From Alphaproteobacteria bacterium (GTDB lineage: Bacteria > Pseudomonadota > Alphaproteobacteria > Rickettsiales > JABDBP01): 63,089 nt of DNA. Positions 39,956 through 51,108 of the stretch are shown in pieces. Position 1 is the stretch's first letter. Every line of letters begins with the position of its first letter. The notes under the pieces were generated by a model. It was not told the DNA's origin and searched no databases. It saw nothing but the letters and a program-made list of their open reading frames with translations. Made by a program: the position numbers and the translations under genes. The stretch is from the NCBI GenBank assembly GCA_013288565.1, contig JABDBP010000007.1:1-63089 (forward strand), in the 5' to 3' direction.

Positions 39956-40297
39956 ATGTCTTTAATCAATGAAGCTTTTGCCGATAGCGGTGCGGCGAGT
40001 TCGGCTGGATTTGCTGGTTTGGGTGGGAATTTGACCGGCCTGATGCCAATTCTGCTGATCTTTGTAATTTTTTATTTCATGCTTATCCGCCCGCAGCAGA
40101 AAAAATTGCGTGAGCATAAGGAGATGGTGAAAAACCTGAAGCGCGGCGATAAGGTCATCACCAGCGGCGGAATCGTTGGCACCGTGCAGAAAGCCGATGC
40201 TGAGCCGGATATCGCACTGGTGGAAATCGCGCCGGAAATCCAGGTGAAAATCGTCAAATCCACCATCAGCGAAGTTATAGTAAAACCGGAAAAATAA
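39956..40297 (+). CDS. yajC: Sec translocon accessory subunit YajC
   Basis: Small single-pass membrane protein of the SecDF-YajC complex, 113 residues. The helix is LMPILLIFVIFYFMLIRPQQKK, followed by the conserved MVKNLKRGDKVITSGGIVGTV. A very strong Shine-Dalgarno (AAGGAGGGT) lies just before the ATG, the best in this region. secD follows immediately (stop 40297, ATG 40298). Confidence 0.95.
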   Translation: MSLINEAFADSGAASSAGFAGLGGNLTGLMPILLIFVIFYFMLIRPQQKKLREHKEMVKNLKRGDKVITSGGIVGTVQKADAEPDIALVEIAPEIQVKIVKSTISEVIVKPEK

Positions 40298-41863
40298 ATG
40301 CTTAATTTCCCGAAGTGGAAAATCTTCCTGGTCTTCGCAGTTTGCATAGCAGGATTTGTTATTGCGTTGCCGAATTTCATTGGCGATGCTGGCGGGAGAT
40401 TGGCCAGTGCGCTAAATTTAAACCGTATCAATCTGGGTTTAGACCTGCGCGGCGGATCGTACCTTCTGCTTGAAATCGATTTTGATTCCTATTTGAAAGA
40501 CCAGTTGCAGAACTTGGGCGAGGAAGTGAAATCAGCGCTGCATGGAAAAAGAATCGGCTACCAGAACCTTAGCGTCCGGGAAAACAAAATTTTCTTTTCG
40601 CTCCGCGAGCCTAATGATGCCGATGCAGTGATGGCAGCGATAAGAGATATTTCTCGCGAGTTGAATATAGATAAAGTTTCCGATGGTTTCTCTATAAGTT
40701 TTTCCGAGGACTCGCTTAAAGACCTGAAGAAAAAAGTCGTCGAGCAATCGCTGGAAATCGTGCGCCGCCGGGTCGATGAGACCGGCACAAAAGAGCCGAT
40801 TCTTCAAGCTCAGGGCGATCTCCGCATCCTGCTGCAGGTTCCCGGCCTGGATAATCCGGAGTCTTTAAAAAACCTACTTGGGCAAACCGCGAAGCTGACG
40901 TTTCACCTGATGGACGAAGCCAATCCGTTCCCTGGCGAAAATTTCATCCCAACCGGGGATATTCGGCTGCTGACCGGCGAGGAACATGACCGCCAGGGGA
41001 GTTTAAGGAATTACGCGGTGCACCGCCAGCCGATACTTTCCGGCGACATGCTGGTGGATGCGCATGCCTCGTTCGAGGGTTCAATGCCGGTGGTGAATTT
41101 CCGGTTCAACAATATCGGCGCGAAGAAATTCGGCGACGTGACGCGGGAAAATGTCGGCAAGCCGTTCGCAATCGTGCTGGACGATAAAGTCATCAGCGCG
41201 CCGGTGATACGCGAGCCGATACTGGGCGGTTCGGGCATGATTTCCGGTAATTTCACCGTGCAATCGGCCAGCGATCTGTCCCTGTTGCTCCGTGCCGGGG
41301 CGCTGCCGGCGCCGATAAAAATATTGGAGGAGCGGACTGTTGGGCCATCACTCGGCGCCGATTCCATCAAGGCCGGTACCAAGGCGGCGCTGATCGGAAC
41401 CACGCTGGTTTCCCTGTTCATGATATTAAGTTATGGTCTGTTCGGGCTGTTTGCCAACATTGCGCTAGTGATAAACGTTATGCTGCTGATTGCGGCGCTA
41501 ACGCTGTTCCAAGCGACTTTGACGTTGCCAGGAATCGCCGGAATCGTACTGACGCTCGGCATGGCGGTCGATACCAACGTGTTGGTTTATGAACGCATAC
41601 GCGAGGAAATCCGCTCCGGAAAAACGCCAATTGCGGCGGTGGATCACGGGTTCCGCCATGCGTTTCAGACCATCATCGATACCCACATCACCGGCCTGAT
41701 TTCGGCGGTTATACTATATATAATCGGCACCGGGATGGTTAAAGGCTTCGCGGTGACGCTGACGATTGGTATCATGGCATCGCTGTTCACCGCGATAATG
41801 CTGACGCGGCTGATGGTGGTGACGTGGCTCAGGAAAGCCAAGCCGAAGAGAATTCCGATTTGA
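40298..41863 (+). CDS. secD: Protein translocase subunit SecD
   Basis: Membrane protein using the proton-motive force to help complete Sec export; 521 residues. An N-terminal helix is followed by the family motif LDLRGGSYLLLEID, the periplasmic P1 domain, and five or six C-terminal helices with GTTLVSLFMILSYGLFG and GMAVDTNVLVYERIREE. It ends normally (LMVVTWLRKAKPKRIPI), so it is not fused to SecF. secF, which normally follows, is absent; the stop leads straight into a heptad-repeat hairpin and the Mth938 gene. Confidence 0.96.
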   Translation: MLNFPKWKIFLVFAVCIAGFVIALPNFIGDAGGRLASALNLNRINLGLDLRGGSYLLLEIDFDSYLKDQLQNLGEEVKSALHGKRIGYQNLSVRENKIFFSLREPNDADAVMAAIRDISRELNIDKVSDGFSISFSEDSLKDLKKKVVEQSLEIVRRRVDETGTKEPILQAQGDLRILLQVPGLDNPESLKNLLGQTAKLTFHLMDEANPFPGENFIPTGDIRLLTGEEHDRQGSLRNYAVHRQPILSGDMLVDAHASFEGSMPVVNFRFNNIGAKKFGDVTRENVGKPFAIVLDDKVISAPVIREPILGGSGMISGNFTVQSASDLSLLLRAGALPAPIKILEERTVGPSLGADSIKAGTKAALIGTTLVSLFMILSYGLFGLFANIALVINVMLLIAALTLFQATLTLPGIAGIVLTLGMAVDTNVLVYERIREEIRSGKTPIAAVDHGFRHAFQTIIDTHITGLISAVILYIIGTGMVKGFAVTLTIGIMASLFTAIMLTRLMVVTWLRKAKPKRIPI

Positions 41864-41923
41864 GGTTTTAGGTTCTAGGTGTTAGGTGTTATTAGCCCCT
41901 AGAACCTAGCCCTTAGAACCTAT
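41863..41923. repeat. Heptad-repeat hairpin, secD/Mth938 junction
   Basis: Left arm, exact 7-nt register from 41863: AGGTTTT, AGGTTCT, AGGTGTT, AGGTGTT. After ATTAG comes the right arm from 41896: CCCCTAG, AACCTAG, CCCTTAG, AACCTAT. The arms are complementary over about 28 nt with a few mismatches. The ATG of the next gene (41922) is inside the right arm, and the left arm begins within the secD stop codon, so the hairpin fills the whole intergenic space where secF would be expected. Confidence 0.85.
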
Positions 41924-42275
41924 GGTAGATATCACCCCCCTAATTCCGAAAGAAAAACAAGTCATCACCACATACGGCAATGGCGGGTTCATTGTCAGCG
42001 GGCGAAGGTATAATTCGTCAGTAATTGTTTTTCCCGACCACACTACCCTCTGGGATGGCGAGGATTTTTCTGAAATCATCGCCAAGAAAGATAAAATTGA
42101 AATATTGCTGTTTGGCTCGGGCGCGAAAATTATTTTTCCGTCCGAGGAAATTTCTAAGGCATTGAAATCGGCCGGGATCGCGCTGGAAACCTTGGATACC
42201 GGCGCCGCCTGCCGCACCTATAACATCTTGCTTGCCGAGGAAAGAAAAGTCGCTTGCGCGCTGGTTGCGGTTTAA
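41922..42275 (+). CDS. Mth938-like domain protein (NDUFAF3/DUF498 family)
   Basis: A 117-residue protein of the Mth938 family; the human relative NDUFAF3 assists complex I assembly. Recognisable stretches are YGNGGFIVSGRRYNSSVIVFPD, a central ILLFGSGAKIIFPSEEI, and DTGAACRTYNILLAEERKVACALV at the end. In alphaproteobacteria it commonly follows secD-secF. Here it follows secD directly, with its start codon inside the hairpin arm. Function in bacteria is not established. Confidence 0.9.
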   Translation: MVDITPLIPKEKQVITTYGNGGFIVSGRRYNSSVIVFPDHTTLWDGEDFSEIIAKKDKIEILLFGSGAKIIFPSEEISKALKSAGIALETLDTGAACRTYNILLAEERKVACALVAV

Positions 42276-42400
42276 ACATCTGAAAAAATTCAAATCATTC
42301 ATTGTCAATAAATTTATTTGCCAAAAGCACAAATAAAATTGGTTTACGAAAAATCTTTTCGGCGTAGTTTGTCCTTCCCTTAAATAAATTATTTTTAGAC

Positions 42401-42799
42401 ATGCCCGCCCAACCAATGCCAAACGATTCCTACGCTGGCGATATAGATTCCAAAACTGCCTGGAAATTGCTCGAGAGAACATTTGGCGCACTGCTGGTGG
42501 ATGTGCGGACGAAAGATGAATGGGCAGCAGTCGGCCAGCCGGATGTCGAAAAATCGAAGATGTTGAGCATAACTTTCTGCAGCTATCCAGAAATGCAGGT
42601 AAATAAAAATTTCGCCCGCGAAATGGAAAATAAAGTTAAGGATAAATCGATACCGCTATTGTTTATCTGCAAGGGCGGCGGGCGCAGCCGGGCGGCGGCG
42701 GAATTGATGGCCGCGCGCGGATACCGGAATTGCTACAATATATATGACGGCTATGAAGGTGGCTGGAAGAATTCCCTGCCATGGCGTGCGACATTATGA
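42401..42799 (+). CDS. Rhodanese-like domain protein
   Basis: A single-domain rhodanese of 132 residues. The active-site loop is [19 protein letters not shown], with Cys followed by a Gly-rich loop rather than the usual CxxGxRS spacing; other motifs are [20 protein letters not shown] near the N-terminus and [12 protein letters not shown] at the end. Such proteins carry persulfide sulfur; the partner is unknown. The stop overlaps the dnaA start (ATGA), so it is probably transcribed with dnaA. The AT-rich 125-bp upstream spacer holds a small hairpin (CGAAAA...TTTTCG near 42347) but no consensus DnaA box. Confidence 0.87.
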   Translation: MPAQPMPNDSYAGDIDSKTAWKLLERTFGALLVDVRTKDEWAAVGQPDVEKSKMLSITFCSYPEMQVNKNFAREMENKVKDKSIPLLFICKGGGRSRAAAELMAARGYRNCYNIYDGYEGGWKNSLPWRATL

Positions 42800-44178
42800 T
42801 TAACACCGCTATCCAGGTTGATTCGGGCGCGGACAAATTCTCCGAGGCGCTAAAGAAATTAAAAACGCATTTCGGCGAAGCAGCGTTCAATAGTTGGCTC
42901 AAGCATTTAAAGTTGGTCGGCTATGGTAATGGGCAGGTCGAGGCTTCGGTTCCAACGCGATTCATCCGGGATTGGATAGAGGCGCATTACGCGGAAGAGA
43001 TAAAATCGGCCCTGAGTGCGGAGGATTCTTCCATTCACAGCCTGGACATACTGGTGCGGACGGAAATCCAGGAAAAGCAGCCGCCGCTGAACGATCTGCC
43101 GCAACACAGCAACATCGTAGATATTTCCATCCGCACCAGCGCGGAACAACTCGGTTCGCCGCTTGATCCACGATTTACGTTCGAGAATTTCGTAGTCGGA
43201 AAACCCAACGAGTTGGCGCATGCAGCATCGCAAAGCGTCGCGGAGGCAAAAGAGGTGAATGTCGGCAGCAATCCACTGTTTCTCTATGGCGGTGTTGGTC
43301 TCGGTAAAACGCATTTAATGCATGCCATTGCCTGGCATATCAGAAAAAACAACCCAGAGCGTCAGGTAGTTTATCTCTCAGCGGAAAAGTTCATGTATCA
43401 GTTCATCCGAGCGCTGCGCAACAAGGATATAATGTCGTTCAAGGAACAGTTCCGTTCTGTGGACGTGCTGATGATCGATGACGTGCAATTCATCGGCGGC
43501 AAGGATTCGACGCAGGAGGAATTCTTCCACACTTTCAATGCACTGATCGACCAAAACAAGCAGTTGGTGATTTCTGCCGACCGCTCGCCCTCAGATCTCG
43601 AAGGCATTGAGGAGCGAATCCGCTCGCGTCTGGGCTGGGGCTTAGTCGCTGACGTCAACACTACAACATACGAACTCCGGCTTGGCATTTTGCAATCGAA
43701 GTTGGAATTATTGAAGATGGAAGTGCCGAAGCAGGTGCTGGAATTCCTCGCGCACCGGATCGTTTCCAACGTGCGCGAGTTGGAAGGCGCGCTAAACAAG
43801 GTTATCGCCCATTCCAACCTGTTCGGCCGTGAAATTAGCCTGGAGAATACCCAGGAAATATTACAGGATCTGCTGCGCTCCAATATCCGCACTATCACCA
43901 TTGAGGATATAAAAAAGAAAGTCTGCGACAGGTATAACATTAAAATGTCGGATTTGAATTCGGCCAGGCGTTCGCGTTCAATCGCGCGGCCCAGGCAAAT
44001 TGCCATGTATCTGACGAAAAAGCTTACGACCTTAAGCCTGCCGGAAATCGGACGTAATTTCGGCGGGAAAGACCATACCACCGTTATCCATGCGATAAAA
44101 AAAGTCGAGGCGCTAGCCAAAGAAACCAAGGAACTCTCAGACGATCTGGCGCTGCTTCAGAGGATTTTGCAGAATTAG
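42796..44178 (+). CDS. dnaA: Chromosomal replication initiator DnaA
   Basis: AAA+ protein that opens the origin; 460 residues from the ATG at 42796, which overlaps the rhodanese stop. A start 5 codons upstream is possible. Domain I spans about residues 10-80 ([16 protein letters not shown]). Domain III has Walker [10 protein letters not shown] (K171) and Walker [13 protein letters not shown]. The DNA-binding domain IV ends with [21 protein letters not shown]. It heads dnaA-dnaN-recF-gyrB, the classic origin-type cluster, although I see no array of DnaA boxes around it. Confidence 0.97.
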   Translation: MINTAIQVDSGADKFSEALKKLKTHFGEAAFNSWLKHLKLVGYGNGQVEASVPTRFIRDWIEAHYAEEIKSALSAEDSSIHSLDILVRTEIQEKQPPLNDLPQHSNIVDISIRTSAEQLGSPLDPRFTFENFVVGKPNELAHAASQSVAEAKEVNVGSNPLFLYGGVGLGKTHLMHAIAWHIRKNNPERQVVYLSAEKFMYQFIRALRNKDIMSFKEQFRSVDVLMIDDVQFIGGKDSTQEEFFHTFNALIDQNKQLVISADRSPSDLEGIEERIRSRLGWGLVADVNTTTYELRLGILQSKLELLKMEVPKQVLEFLAHRIVSNVRELEGALNKVIAHSNLFGREISLENTQEILQDLLRSNIRTITIEDIKKKVCDRYNIKMSDLNSARRSRSIARPRQIAMYLTKKLTTLSLPEIGRNFGGKDHTTVIHAIKKVEALAKETKELSDDLALLQRILQN

Positions 44179-44181
44179 AGG

Positions 44182-44231
44182 TAGGGTTTTTTTGCCAACC
44201 CCTCCCGATCCCCTGACCCCTGCCCCTCTGC
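44182..44231. repeat. C-rich heptad stretch with G-quadruplex potential on the minus strand, dnaA/dnaN spacer
   Basis: After the dnaA stop, GAGGTAGGGTT pairs imperfectly with AACCCCTC across a T-rich loop. The right side continues as C4-T-C3-GAT-C4-TGA-C4-TG-C4 (44199-44226), partly in 7-nt register (TCCCCTG, ACCCCTG, CCCCTCT). The minus strand therefore has five G tracts with loops of 1-3 nt, a strong quadruplex pattern. It resembles a one-armed version of the heptad hairpins elsewhere in this window. Function unknown; it could act as a terminator or affect replication. Confidence 0.65.
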
Positions 44232-44258
44232 TTTTTTCTATTGGCACCTATAAAAAAA

Positions 44259-44287
44259 CGTTGTAATCTCCCCGAAGAATTACAACG
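44259..44287. promoter_or_regulatory. Perfect inverted repeat just before dnaN
   Basis: CGTTGTAAT (44259-44267) and ATTACAACG (44279-44287) form a perfect 9-bp inverted repeat with an 11-nt spacer. It ends 9 nt before the dnaN ATG, where the ribosome site should be. It could be an operator or an RNA hairpin limiting dnaN translation. No other copy was noticed in the window. Confidence 0.55.
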
Positions 44288-44296
44288 GTAAAAATT

Positions 44297-45460
44297 ATGC
44301 CAGCAAAATCCGCCGCCGCCAACGTCAATTTGGCAAATTTCGACAATATAAAGCTGACCATCGACCGCGCTGCTTTCCTGCGCTCACTCGGCCGGCTGCA
44401 AAGCATAGTCGAAAAGCGCAACACCATCCCGATCCTTTCCAACGTGAAAATCGAGGCGCACGGCAGCCATCTGGCCTTGACGGTGACGGATATGGATATC
44501 GCCGCCAGTGAAAAAGTCGAGGCGAAAATTGCCAAGGAAGGCGCAGTTACGGTTCCCGCCCACACGCTTTACGACATAGTGCGAAAACTTCCCGAGGGCG
44601 CGGAAATCGAGCTTTCGCTAGACGCGGAAAAGAGCGGCCAGCTTAAGGTAAAATCCGGCAATTCAAAATTCCGGCTTTCCTGCCTGCCTGCCAACGATTT
44701 CCCGGTGATTTCGGAAGGCCAGCTCACCCACCATTTTTCTTTGAGCAAGGCGGAATTCAACGCGCTGATTAAGAAAACGCGATTCTCCATCTCTACCGAG
44801 GAAACGCGCTATTACCTGAACGGCGTTTACCTGCACATCACCCCAGATACCCAGGCGCTCCGCGCGGTTTCGACCGACGGGCACCGACTGGCACGCATCG
44901 AAGTGCCGCTGCCCGGCGGCGCGGCCGGGATGCCGGGCATCATCATCCCGCGCAAAACCGCGATCGAAGTGAAAAAAATCTCCGACGAGGGGGGGGAGAT
45001 AATCAATATTTCCCTCTCGAAAACCAAGATAAAGTTCGATTCCGGCAATATTACGCTGGTATCGAAACTGATCGACGGCACTTTCCCCGATTACGAAAAA
45101 GTTATCCCCAAGGAAAACAATAAATTGATGGAAGTGGACAGCAAATTACTGGCCCAGGCGGTTGACCGCGTTTCCACCATTGCTACCGAAAACCGGGCAA
45201 TTAAATTCGCATTGGAAAAAGGCAAGCTGACGCTCTCCGCCAACAGCCAGGACAGCGGCACGGCATCTGAGGAAATCGCGGTGAATTATTCTGCCGACAC
45301 CATCGAAACCGGGTTCAATTTCCGCTACGTGCTGGAAATGATGGCAGAACTGGAGGGCGAAACCGCGCAGTTCCTGTTTTCCGATTCCACCTCACCCGCA
45401 CTGGTGCGCGACCCAGCGGATGTTACCGCGCTTTACGTGATAATGCCAATGCGGGTGTGA
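44297..45460 (+). CDS. dnaN: DNA polymerase III beta subunit (sliding clamp)
   Basis: Ring-shaped clamp tethering polymerase to DNA; 387 residues, slightly longer than usual because about 16 residues (MPAKSAAANVNLANFD) precede the family start (IKLTIDRAAFLRSLGRLQSIVEKRNTIPIL). There is no later Met that would remove the extension. The end, ALYVIMPMRV, is the normal clamp C-terminus. A run of eight G lies at about 44989-44996 within GAC GAG GGG GGG GAG and is in frame. The recF start (GTG) overlaps its stop by 4 nt. Confidence 0.96.
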   Translation: MPAKSAAANVNLANFDNIKLTIDRAAFLRSLGRLQSIVEKRNTIPILSNVKIEAHGSHLALTVTDMDIAASEKVEAKIAKEGAVTVPAHTLYDIVRKLPEGAEIELSLDAEKSGQLKVKSGNSKFRLSCLPANDFPVISEGQLTHHFSLSKAEFNALIKKTRFSISTEETRYYLNGVYLHITPDTQALRAVSTDGHRLARIEVPLPGGAAGMPGIIIPRKTAIEVKKISDEGGEIINISLSKTKIKFDSGNITLVSKLIDGTFPDYEKVIPKENNKLMEVDSKLLAQAVDRVSTIATENRAIKFALEKGKLTLSANSQDSGTASEEIAVNYSADTIETGFNFRYVLEMMAELEGETAQFLFSDSTSPALVRDPADVTALYVIMPMRV

Positions 45461-46593
45461 ACAGCGCCTTCTGGATATCGAATCTTACCCTCACCAATTT
45501 TCGCAGCTACGATCATTTGAAATTGGAGTTCGATCCCTCACCGGTTGTGATAACCGGGCCTAACGGATCTGGAAAAACCAATATTCTCGAAGCCGTTTCG
45601 CTGCTTGCCTCCGGTCGGGGGCTACGTATGGCACGGCTTTCGGAAATCGATAAGCGGCAAAAATCCGATTCGCCATATAACGTCTTCGGCTGGGCCATAA
45701 ACGCAGCAGTGAACCTAGGCGAAAATCAAACCGTTATCAGCACCGCGCGCGAAACATCGCGTGATAACATCGACAAACGCATCATAAAAATCGACGGCGA
45801 AATAAAAAGAAATTCCAGCGCACTGGAATCTGCTTTTTCCCTCATTTATTTCGTCCCACAGATGAACCATATATTCACCGAGGGTCGGAGGACACGTCTG
45901 GCGTTCCTAGACCGCCTGACCATGCTTTTCGACTATGGACATCCGAAACGCTTGGGCGTTTATGAAAAATACAGTGCCGAGCGTCGGCGGTTGCTTAAGG
46001 AAAATCCTGACGAAATCTGGCTTTCCGCTACCGAAAGCACGATGGCGGAACAGGCGGTGGCAATAGCGGCGAGCCGACTGGAAGCGCTCGAATATATAGG
46101 AAAAGCGCTGGCCGAATTCGATTCCCGGTTTCCGCGAGCGCGGATGGAGGTGAAGGGTTTGGTTGAGGATAATTTTCCGAAAATGCCAGCTCTGCAATTA
46201 GAGGAGTTTTTTAAAGCCAAGTTGGAGGAGGCAAGAAAGCTAGACTTTTTCAGCGGCCGCACCAATTATGGAGTGCATCGCAGCGATTTTTCGGTGGTTT
46301 ATGCGGAAAACGGCGCGTTGGCAGAAAATTGCTCGACGGGCGAGCAAAAAGCGCTCCTGCTCTCGATAATTTTGGGAGCAGCACGGGCGAAAGCCACCTG
46401 GTTCAATGCGGCCCCGGTAGTGCTGCTCGATGAAATCGTAGCACATCTGGATGATGAAAGAAGGGAAGAATTATTTGGGCAAATCGCCAGTTTGGGTATC
46501 CAAGCTTGGATGACAGCCACCCACCCAAAATTTTTCAAAAATTTCGCCGGAAAAATGCAGTTTTTTAGTGTACATGACTCGGTAATTTGCTAG
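45457..46593 (+). CDS. recF: DNA replication and repair protein RecF
   Basis: SMC-like ATPase that helps load RecA at gaps; 378 residues. Walker A is VVITGPNGSGKTNILEAVSLLASGRGLR (core GPNGSGKTN, near residue 36), the signature STGEQKALLLSIILG, and Walker B PVVLLDEIVAHLDDERR. The start is GTG at 45457, overlapping the dnaN stop in GTGA and giving MNSAFWISNLTLTNFRSYD, as expected. A 102-bp repeat element follows before gyrB. Confidence 0.94.
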   Translation: MNSAFWISNLTLTNFRSYDHLKLEFDPSPVVITGPNGSGKTNILEAVSLLASGRGLRMARLSEIDKRQKSDSPYNVFGWAINAAVNLGENQTVISTARETSRDNIDKRIIKIDGEIKRNSSALESAFSLIYFVPQMNHIFTEGRRTRLAFLDRLTMLFDYGHPKRLGVYEKYSAERRRLLKENPDEIWLSATESTMAEQAVAIAASRLEALEYIGKALAEFDSRFPRARMEVKGLVEDNFPKMPALQLEEFFKAKLEEARKLDFFSGRTNYGVHRSDFSVVYAENGALAENCSTGEQKALLLSIILGAARAKATWFNAAPVVLLDEIVAHLDDERREELFGQIASLGIQAWMTATHPKFFKNFAGKMQFFSVHDSVIC

Positions 46594-46600
46594 AACTGCA

Positions 46601-46702
46601 TTGTCATTCCCGGGAGGGTCAAAGGTCCTTAGTCGGGAATTCATCGCGCAACAAACCGTGAAGCCTCTGGAATATAGATTCCCGCCTTTGCGGGAATGAC
46701 AA
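46601..46702. repeat. REP/MITE-like element between recF and gyrB
   Basis: The 102-bp stretch is bounded by perfect 12-bp inverted ends, TTGTCATTCCCG (46601-46612) and CGGGAATGACAA (46691-46702). A compact hairpin ATTCCCGC-CTTT-GCGGGAAT (46678-46697) forms its right end, and a third CGGGAAT lies at 46634-46640. The same stem-loop in a diverged form is inside alr. The ends resemble a widespread class of small palindromic repeats. No coding sequence lies within. Confidence 0.8.
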
Positions 46703-46711
46703 CAGGATTAA

Positions 46712-49126
<2,415 letters not shown>

Positions 49127-49130
49127 TGAT

Positions 49131-49197
49131 AAGAGTTTGAGAATCTAAGAGTATAAGCAAAGAAGAAGTTTTTGCTCATACTCTCAATCTCCTGCTC
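49131..49197. repeat. Heptad-repeat hairpin between converging gyrB and plsC
   Basis: Left arm (about 49138-49161) has 7-nt units such as GAGAATC, TAAGAGT, ATAAGCA. The right arm (49172-49197) read on the minus strand gives AGGAGAT, TGAGAGT, ATGAGCA in the same register. The loop is an A/G-rich stretch followed by five T. The right arm encodes the last residues of the plsC product (RRLRV). Its position between two ends suggests a two-way terminator. Units are less regular than at the other heptad sites. Confidence 0.72.
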
Positions 49198-49883
49198 GCC
49201 CCTTCTATCCTCTCCTCTAGCACTCGCATAAACTCACCTTGTTCTAGTCCCGGCGGTATTTCCGGCAATATTTCAATAATTATTTCCCCAGGTTCTTTCA
49301 GAAAAGAATTTTTTGGCCAGCACAACCCGGAGTTTAGGGCAACCGGAATTACACTGACGCCCGCACGCTGGTAAACTCCGGCGATTCCACTGTGATAATG
49401 CGGTGTGGCTCCGGGAACCATCCTGGTGCCCTCCGGAAAAATCACGATGGAATTGCCTTTCTGCAAAGTCGTGACCGAATCGGCCAGCATTTTCCGCATT
49501 GCCTTCGCCCCGGATTTTCGGTTGATGGCCACCGCGCCCATTGCCCATATGTAAAAATTTATCACCGGAACCAGGTAAAGCTCGCGCTTCAATATGTAAA
49601 CCGGCCGGGTAAAAAATATAAAAAAAGCAATGGTTTCCCAGGCTGACTGATGCTTAGAAGCTATGATAACGGGCCCAAGCGGGATATTTTCTAACCCGCG
49701 CACTTCGTATGTGATGCCGCAGATTATTTTCAGGAAAAAAAGCGTGCCCCGCGCCCAGGTTTTCCCGGCCAGGAAAGCGCCGTTTTTCAGCGGCAATAGC
49801 AAAAGGCAGGCGATACCGATGCAAGCCGTCCATAATGCGAAAACAATATTGAATAATGCGGAGCGGAGGATGGGAATCATCAT
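49176..49883 (-). CDS. plsC: 1-acyl-sn-glycerol-3-phosphate acyltransferase
   Basis: Membrane acyltransferase converting lysophosphatidate to phosphatidate; 235 residues. An N-terminal helix (LFNIVFALWTACIGIACLLLL) precedes the catalytic block IASKHQSAWETIAFF (H-x4-E form of the HX4D motif) and the substrate motif VIFPEGTRMVPG. It is last in the minus-strand group HAD phosphatase-DUF218-plsC, its start overlapping the DUF218 stop in ATGA. Its final codons lie within the hairpin shared with gyrB. Confidence 0.93.
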   Translation of the reverse strand: MMIPILRSALFNIVFALWTACIGIACLLLLPLKNGAFLAGKTWARGTLFFLKIICGITYEVRGLENIPLGPVIIASKHQSAWETIAFFIFFTRPVYILKRELYLVPVINFYIWAMGAVAINRKSGAKAMRKMLADSVTTLQKGNSIVIFPEGTRMVPGATPHYHSGIAGVYQRAGVSVIPVALNSGLCWPKNSFLKEPGEIIIEILPEIPPGLEQGEFMRVLEERIEGASRRLRV

Positions 49884-50482
49884 TCAAAATATATCTGTGC
49901 CCGAGCCCACAGATATTTATCATATTCGCTAATGACGAGCCTGAGCGATGGGTAATGCCGCCACCATTGTTCCGGTTTAAAATCCTGGGGAAACACCGGA
50001 TAGGGATAGAAAGCTGCGCCGGGCATTGTCAACTGAAATTCCAAGAGAGCACGCGGCATATGGTAATTAGCGGTAACGAGATAAAGTTTTTTGTAGCGGC
50101 TTTCCTCTGCCCAACGTGCCACTTCCCAGGCATTGCTCCAGGTGGAAAATGCCATGAAGCCAAGGACTATATCGTTTTGCCGTGCCAGCGCTTTTTCTTT
50201 CATTTCCTTGGGAATGCCGGAACCGGAAAGAAGTGTCTTCAAGCTGGTACCCTTGCTGACGCCGGAGACGAACAATTTTCCAGCGATTCCGTTGGCGAGT
50301 AGGAAAATCCCAGATTCCAGCCTGCCGCCGCCACCGGTCAGCACCACTATCGCATCGGCGTCACTATAGCGGCTATGCCCAAGCGAGCGCGGAATCTGCT
50401 CGACGAACCACAACAAACCTACGAACCATAGCAGTGCCGCCATGCAGGAAAAAACAAGCAAAACCTTTGGTAATTTTCCCAT
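49880..50482 (-). CDS. YdcF/DUF218 family membrane protein
   Basis: A 200-residue protein with one N-terminal helix (VLLVFSCMAALLWFVGLLWFV) and a DUF218 domain beginning DADAIVVLTGGGGRLESGIFLL, followed by NDIVLGFMAFSTWSNAWEVARW and YLVTANYHMPRALLEFQ. Relatives (SanA, YdcF, ElyC) act in envelope homeostasis, but the reaction is unknown. In alphaproteobacteria a YdcF gene often sits between ftsX and plsC; here plsC follows but ftsEX is not present. Confidence 0.88.
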   Translation of the reverse strand: MGKLPKVLLVFSCMAALLWFVGLLWFVEQIPRSLGHSRYSDADAIVVLTGGGGRLESGIFLLANGIAGKLFVSGVSKGTSLKTLLSGSGIPKEMKEKALARQNDIVLGFMAFSTWSNAWEVARWAEESRYKKLYLVTANYHMPRALLEFQLTMPGAAFYPYPVFPQDFKPEQWWRHYPSLRLVISEYDKYLWARAQIYFE

Positions 50483-50498
50483 TACGAGCCTATACCCG

Positions 50499-51059
50499 TC
50501 ATCCCTTAGGTTTAATGCGGCCGCTTAAGATGTTATCGACCGCCTGCATCAGTGTTACGGCAACGTTCACCGGCTGCAACTCCTTGGGGATACCGTCATC
50601 CAGGGTTTTCCGGCCCTTGCCGGTCAATATCAGCATACGGTGGCATTTGACCCTGGCTGCGGCCTGGAGGTCAATTAGAGAATCACCGATCATTATGGTG
50701 CGGTTGGGGTCGGAATCGAAATGCAGCATGGCTTCCGTCAACATCCTACCGCCCGGTTTCCTGCGGTCGGTCGGACGATCGGGGTGGTCGCCGCAATAGA
50801 TTATCTTGTCGATTTTTGCGCCGTTTTTCGCCAGCAACTGCCGCATCCTTTCATGGATTTTATCCAGCATCATTTCGTTTATGATTTTCCGGCCGACCGC
50901 CGACTGGTTGGTGACCAGCGCTACACGTATATTGTGTTCGTTCAGCCTGCTGATGCTCTCGCCAACGGCGGGCAGCAACACCAGTTCTTCCGGAGTTTTC
51001 ACGAAATCCGGCTGATCTTCGTTTATTACCCCATCCCTGTCGAGAAGAACCAGTTTCAT
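50499..51059 (-). CDS. HAD phosphatase, histidinol-phosphatase/heptose-bisphosphatase (GmhB) type without zinc-loop cysteines
   Basis: A 186-residue HAD enzyme. Motif I is LLDRDGVINED, motif II VTNQSAVGR, motif III is carried by DRRKPGGRML, and motif IV is MIGDSLIDLQAA, the pattern of GmhB, which dephosphorylates heptose 1,7-bisphosphate for LPS. In GmhB a loop of three Cys and a His binds zinc (Cys-x-His...Cys-x-Cys before RKP). Here it reads YCGDHPDRPTDRRKP, keeping a single Cys. Heptose phosphatase is the best guess, consistent with the GT9 gene at 33411; another sugar phosphate is possible. Confidence 0.75.
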   Translation of the reverse strand: MKLVLLDRDGVINEDQPDFVKTPEELVLLPAVGESISRLNEHNIRVALVTNQSAVGRKIINEMMLDKIHERMRQLLAKNGAKIDKIIYCGDHPDRPTDRRKPGGRMLTEAMLHFDSDPNRTIMIGDSLIDLQAAARVKCHRMLILTGKGRKTLDDGIPKELQPVNVAVTLMQAVDNILSGRIKPKG

Positions 51060-51108
51060 AAATCCTCTTGCGGGATATTAAAAATTTATCCTACTATACG
51101 GTACGATT

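Noticed and set aside
44985-44998. Run of eight G in dnaN as a possible phase-variation tract
   Set aside because: It is in frame in an essential gene and encodes ordinary Gly residues; no reason to think it switches.
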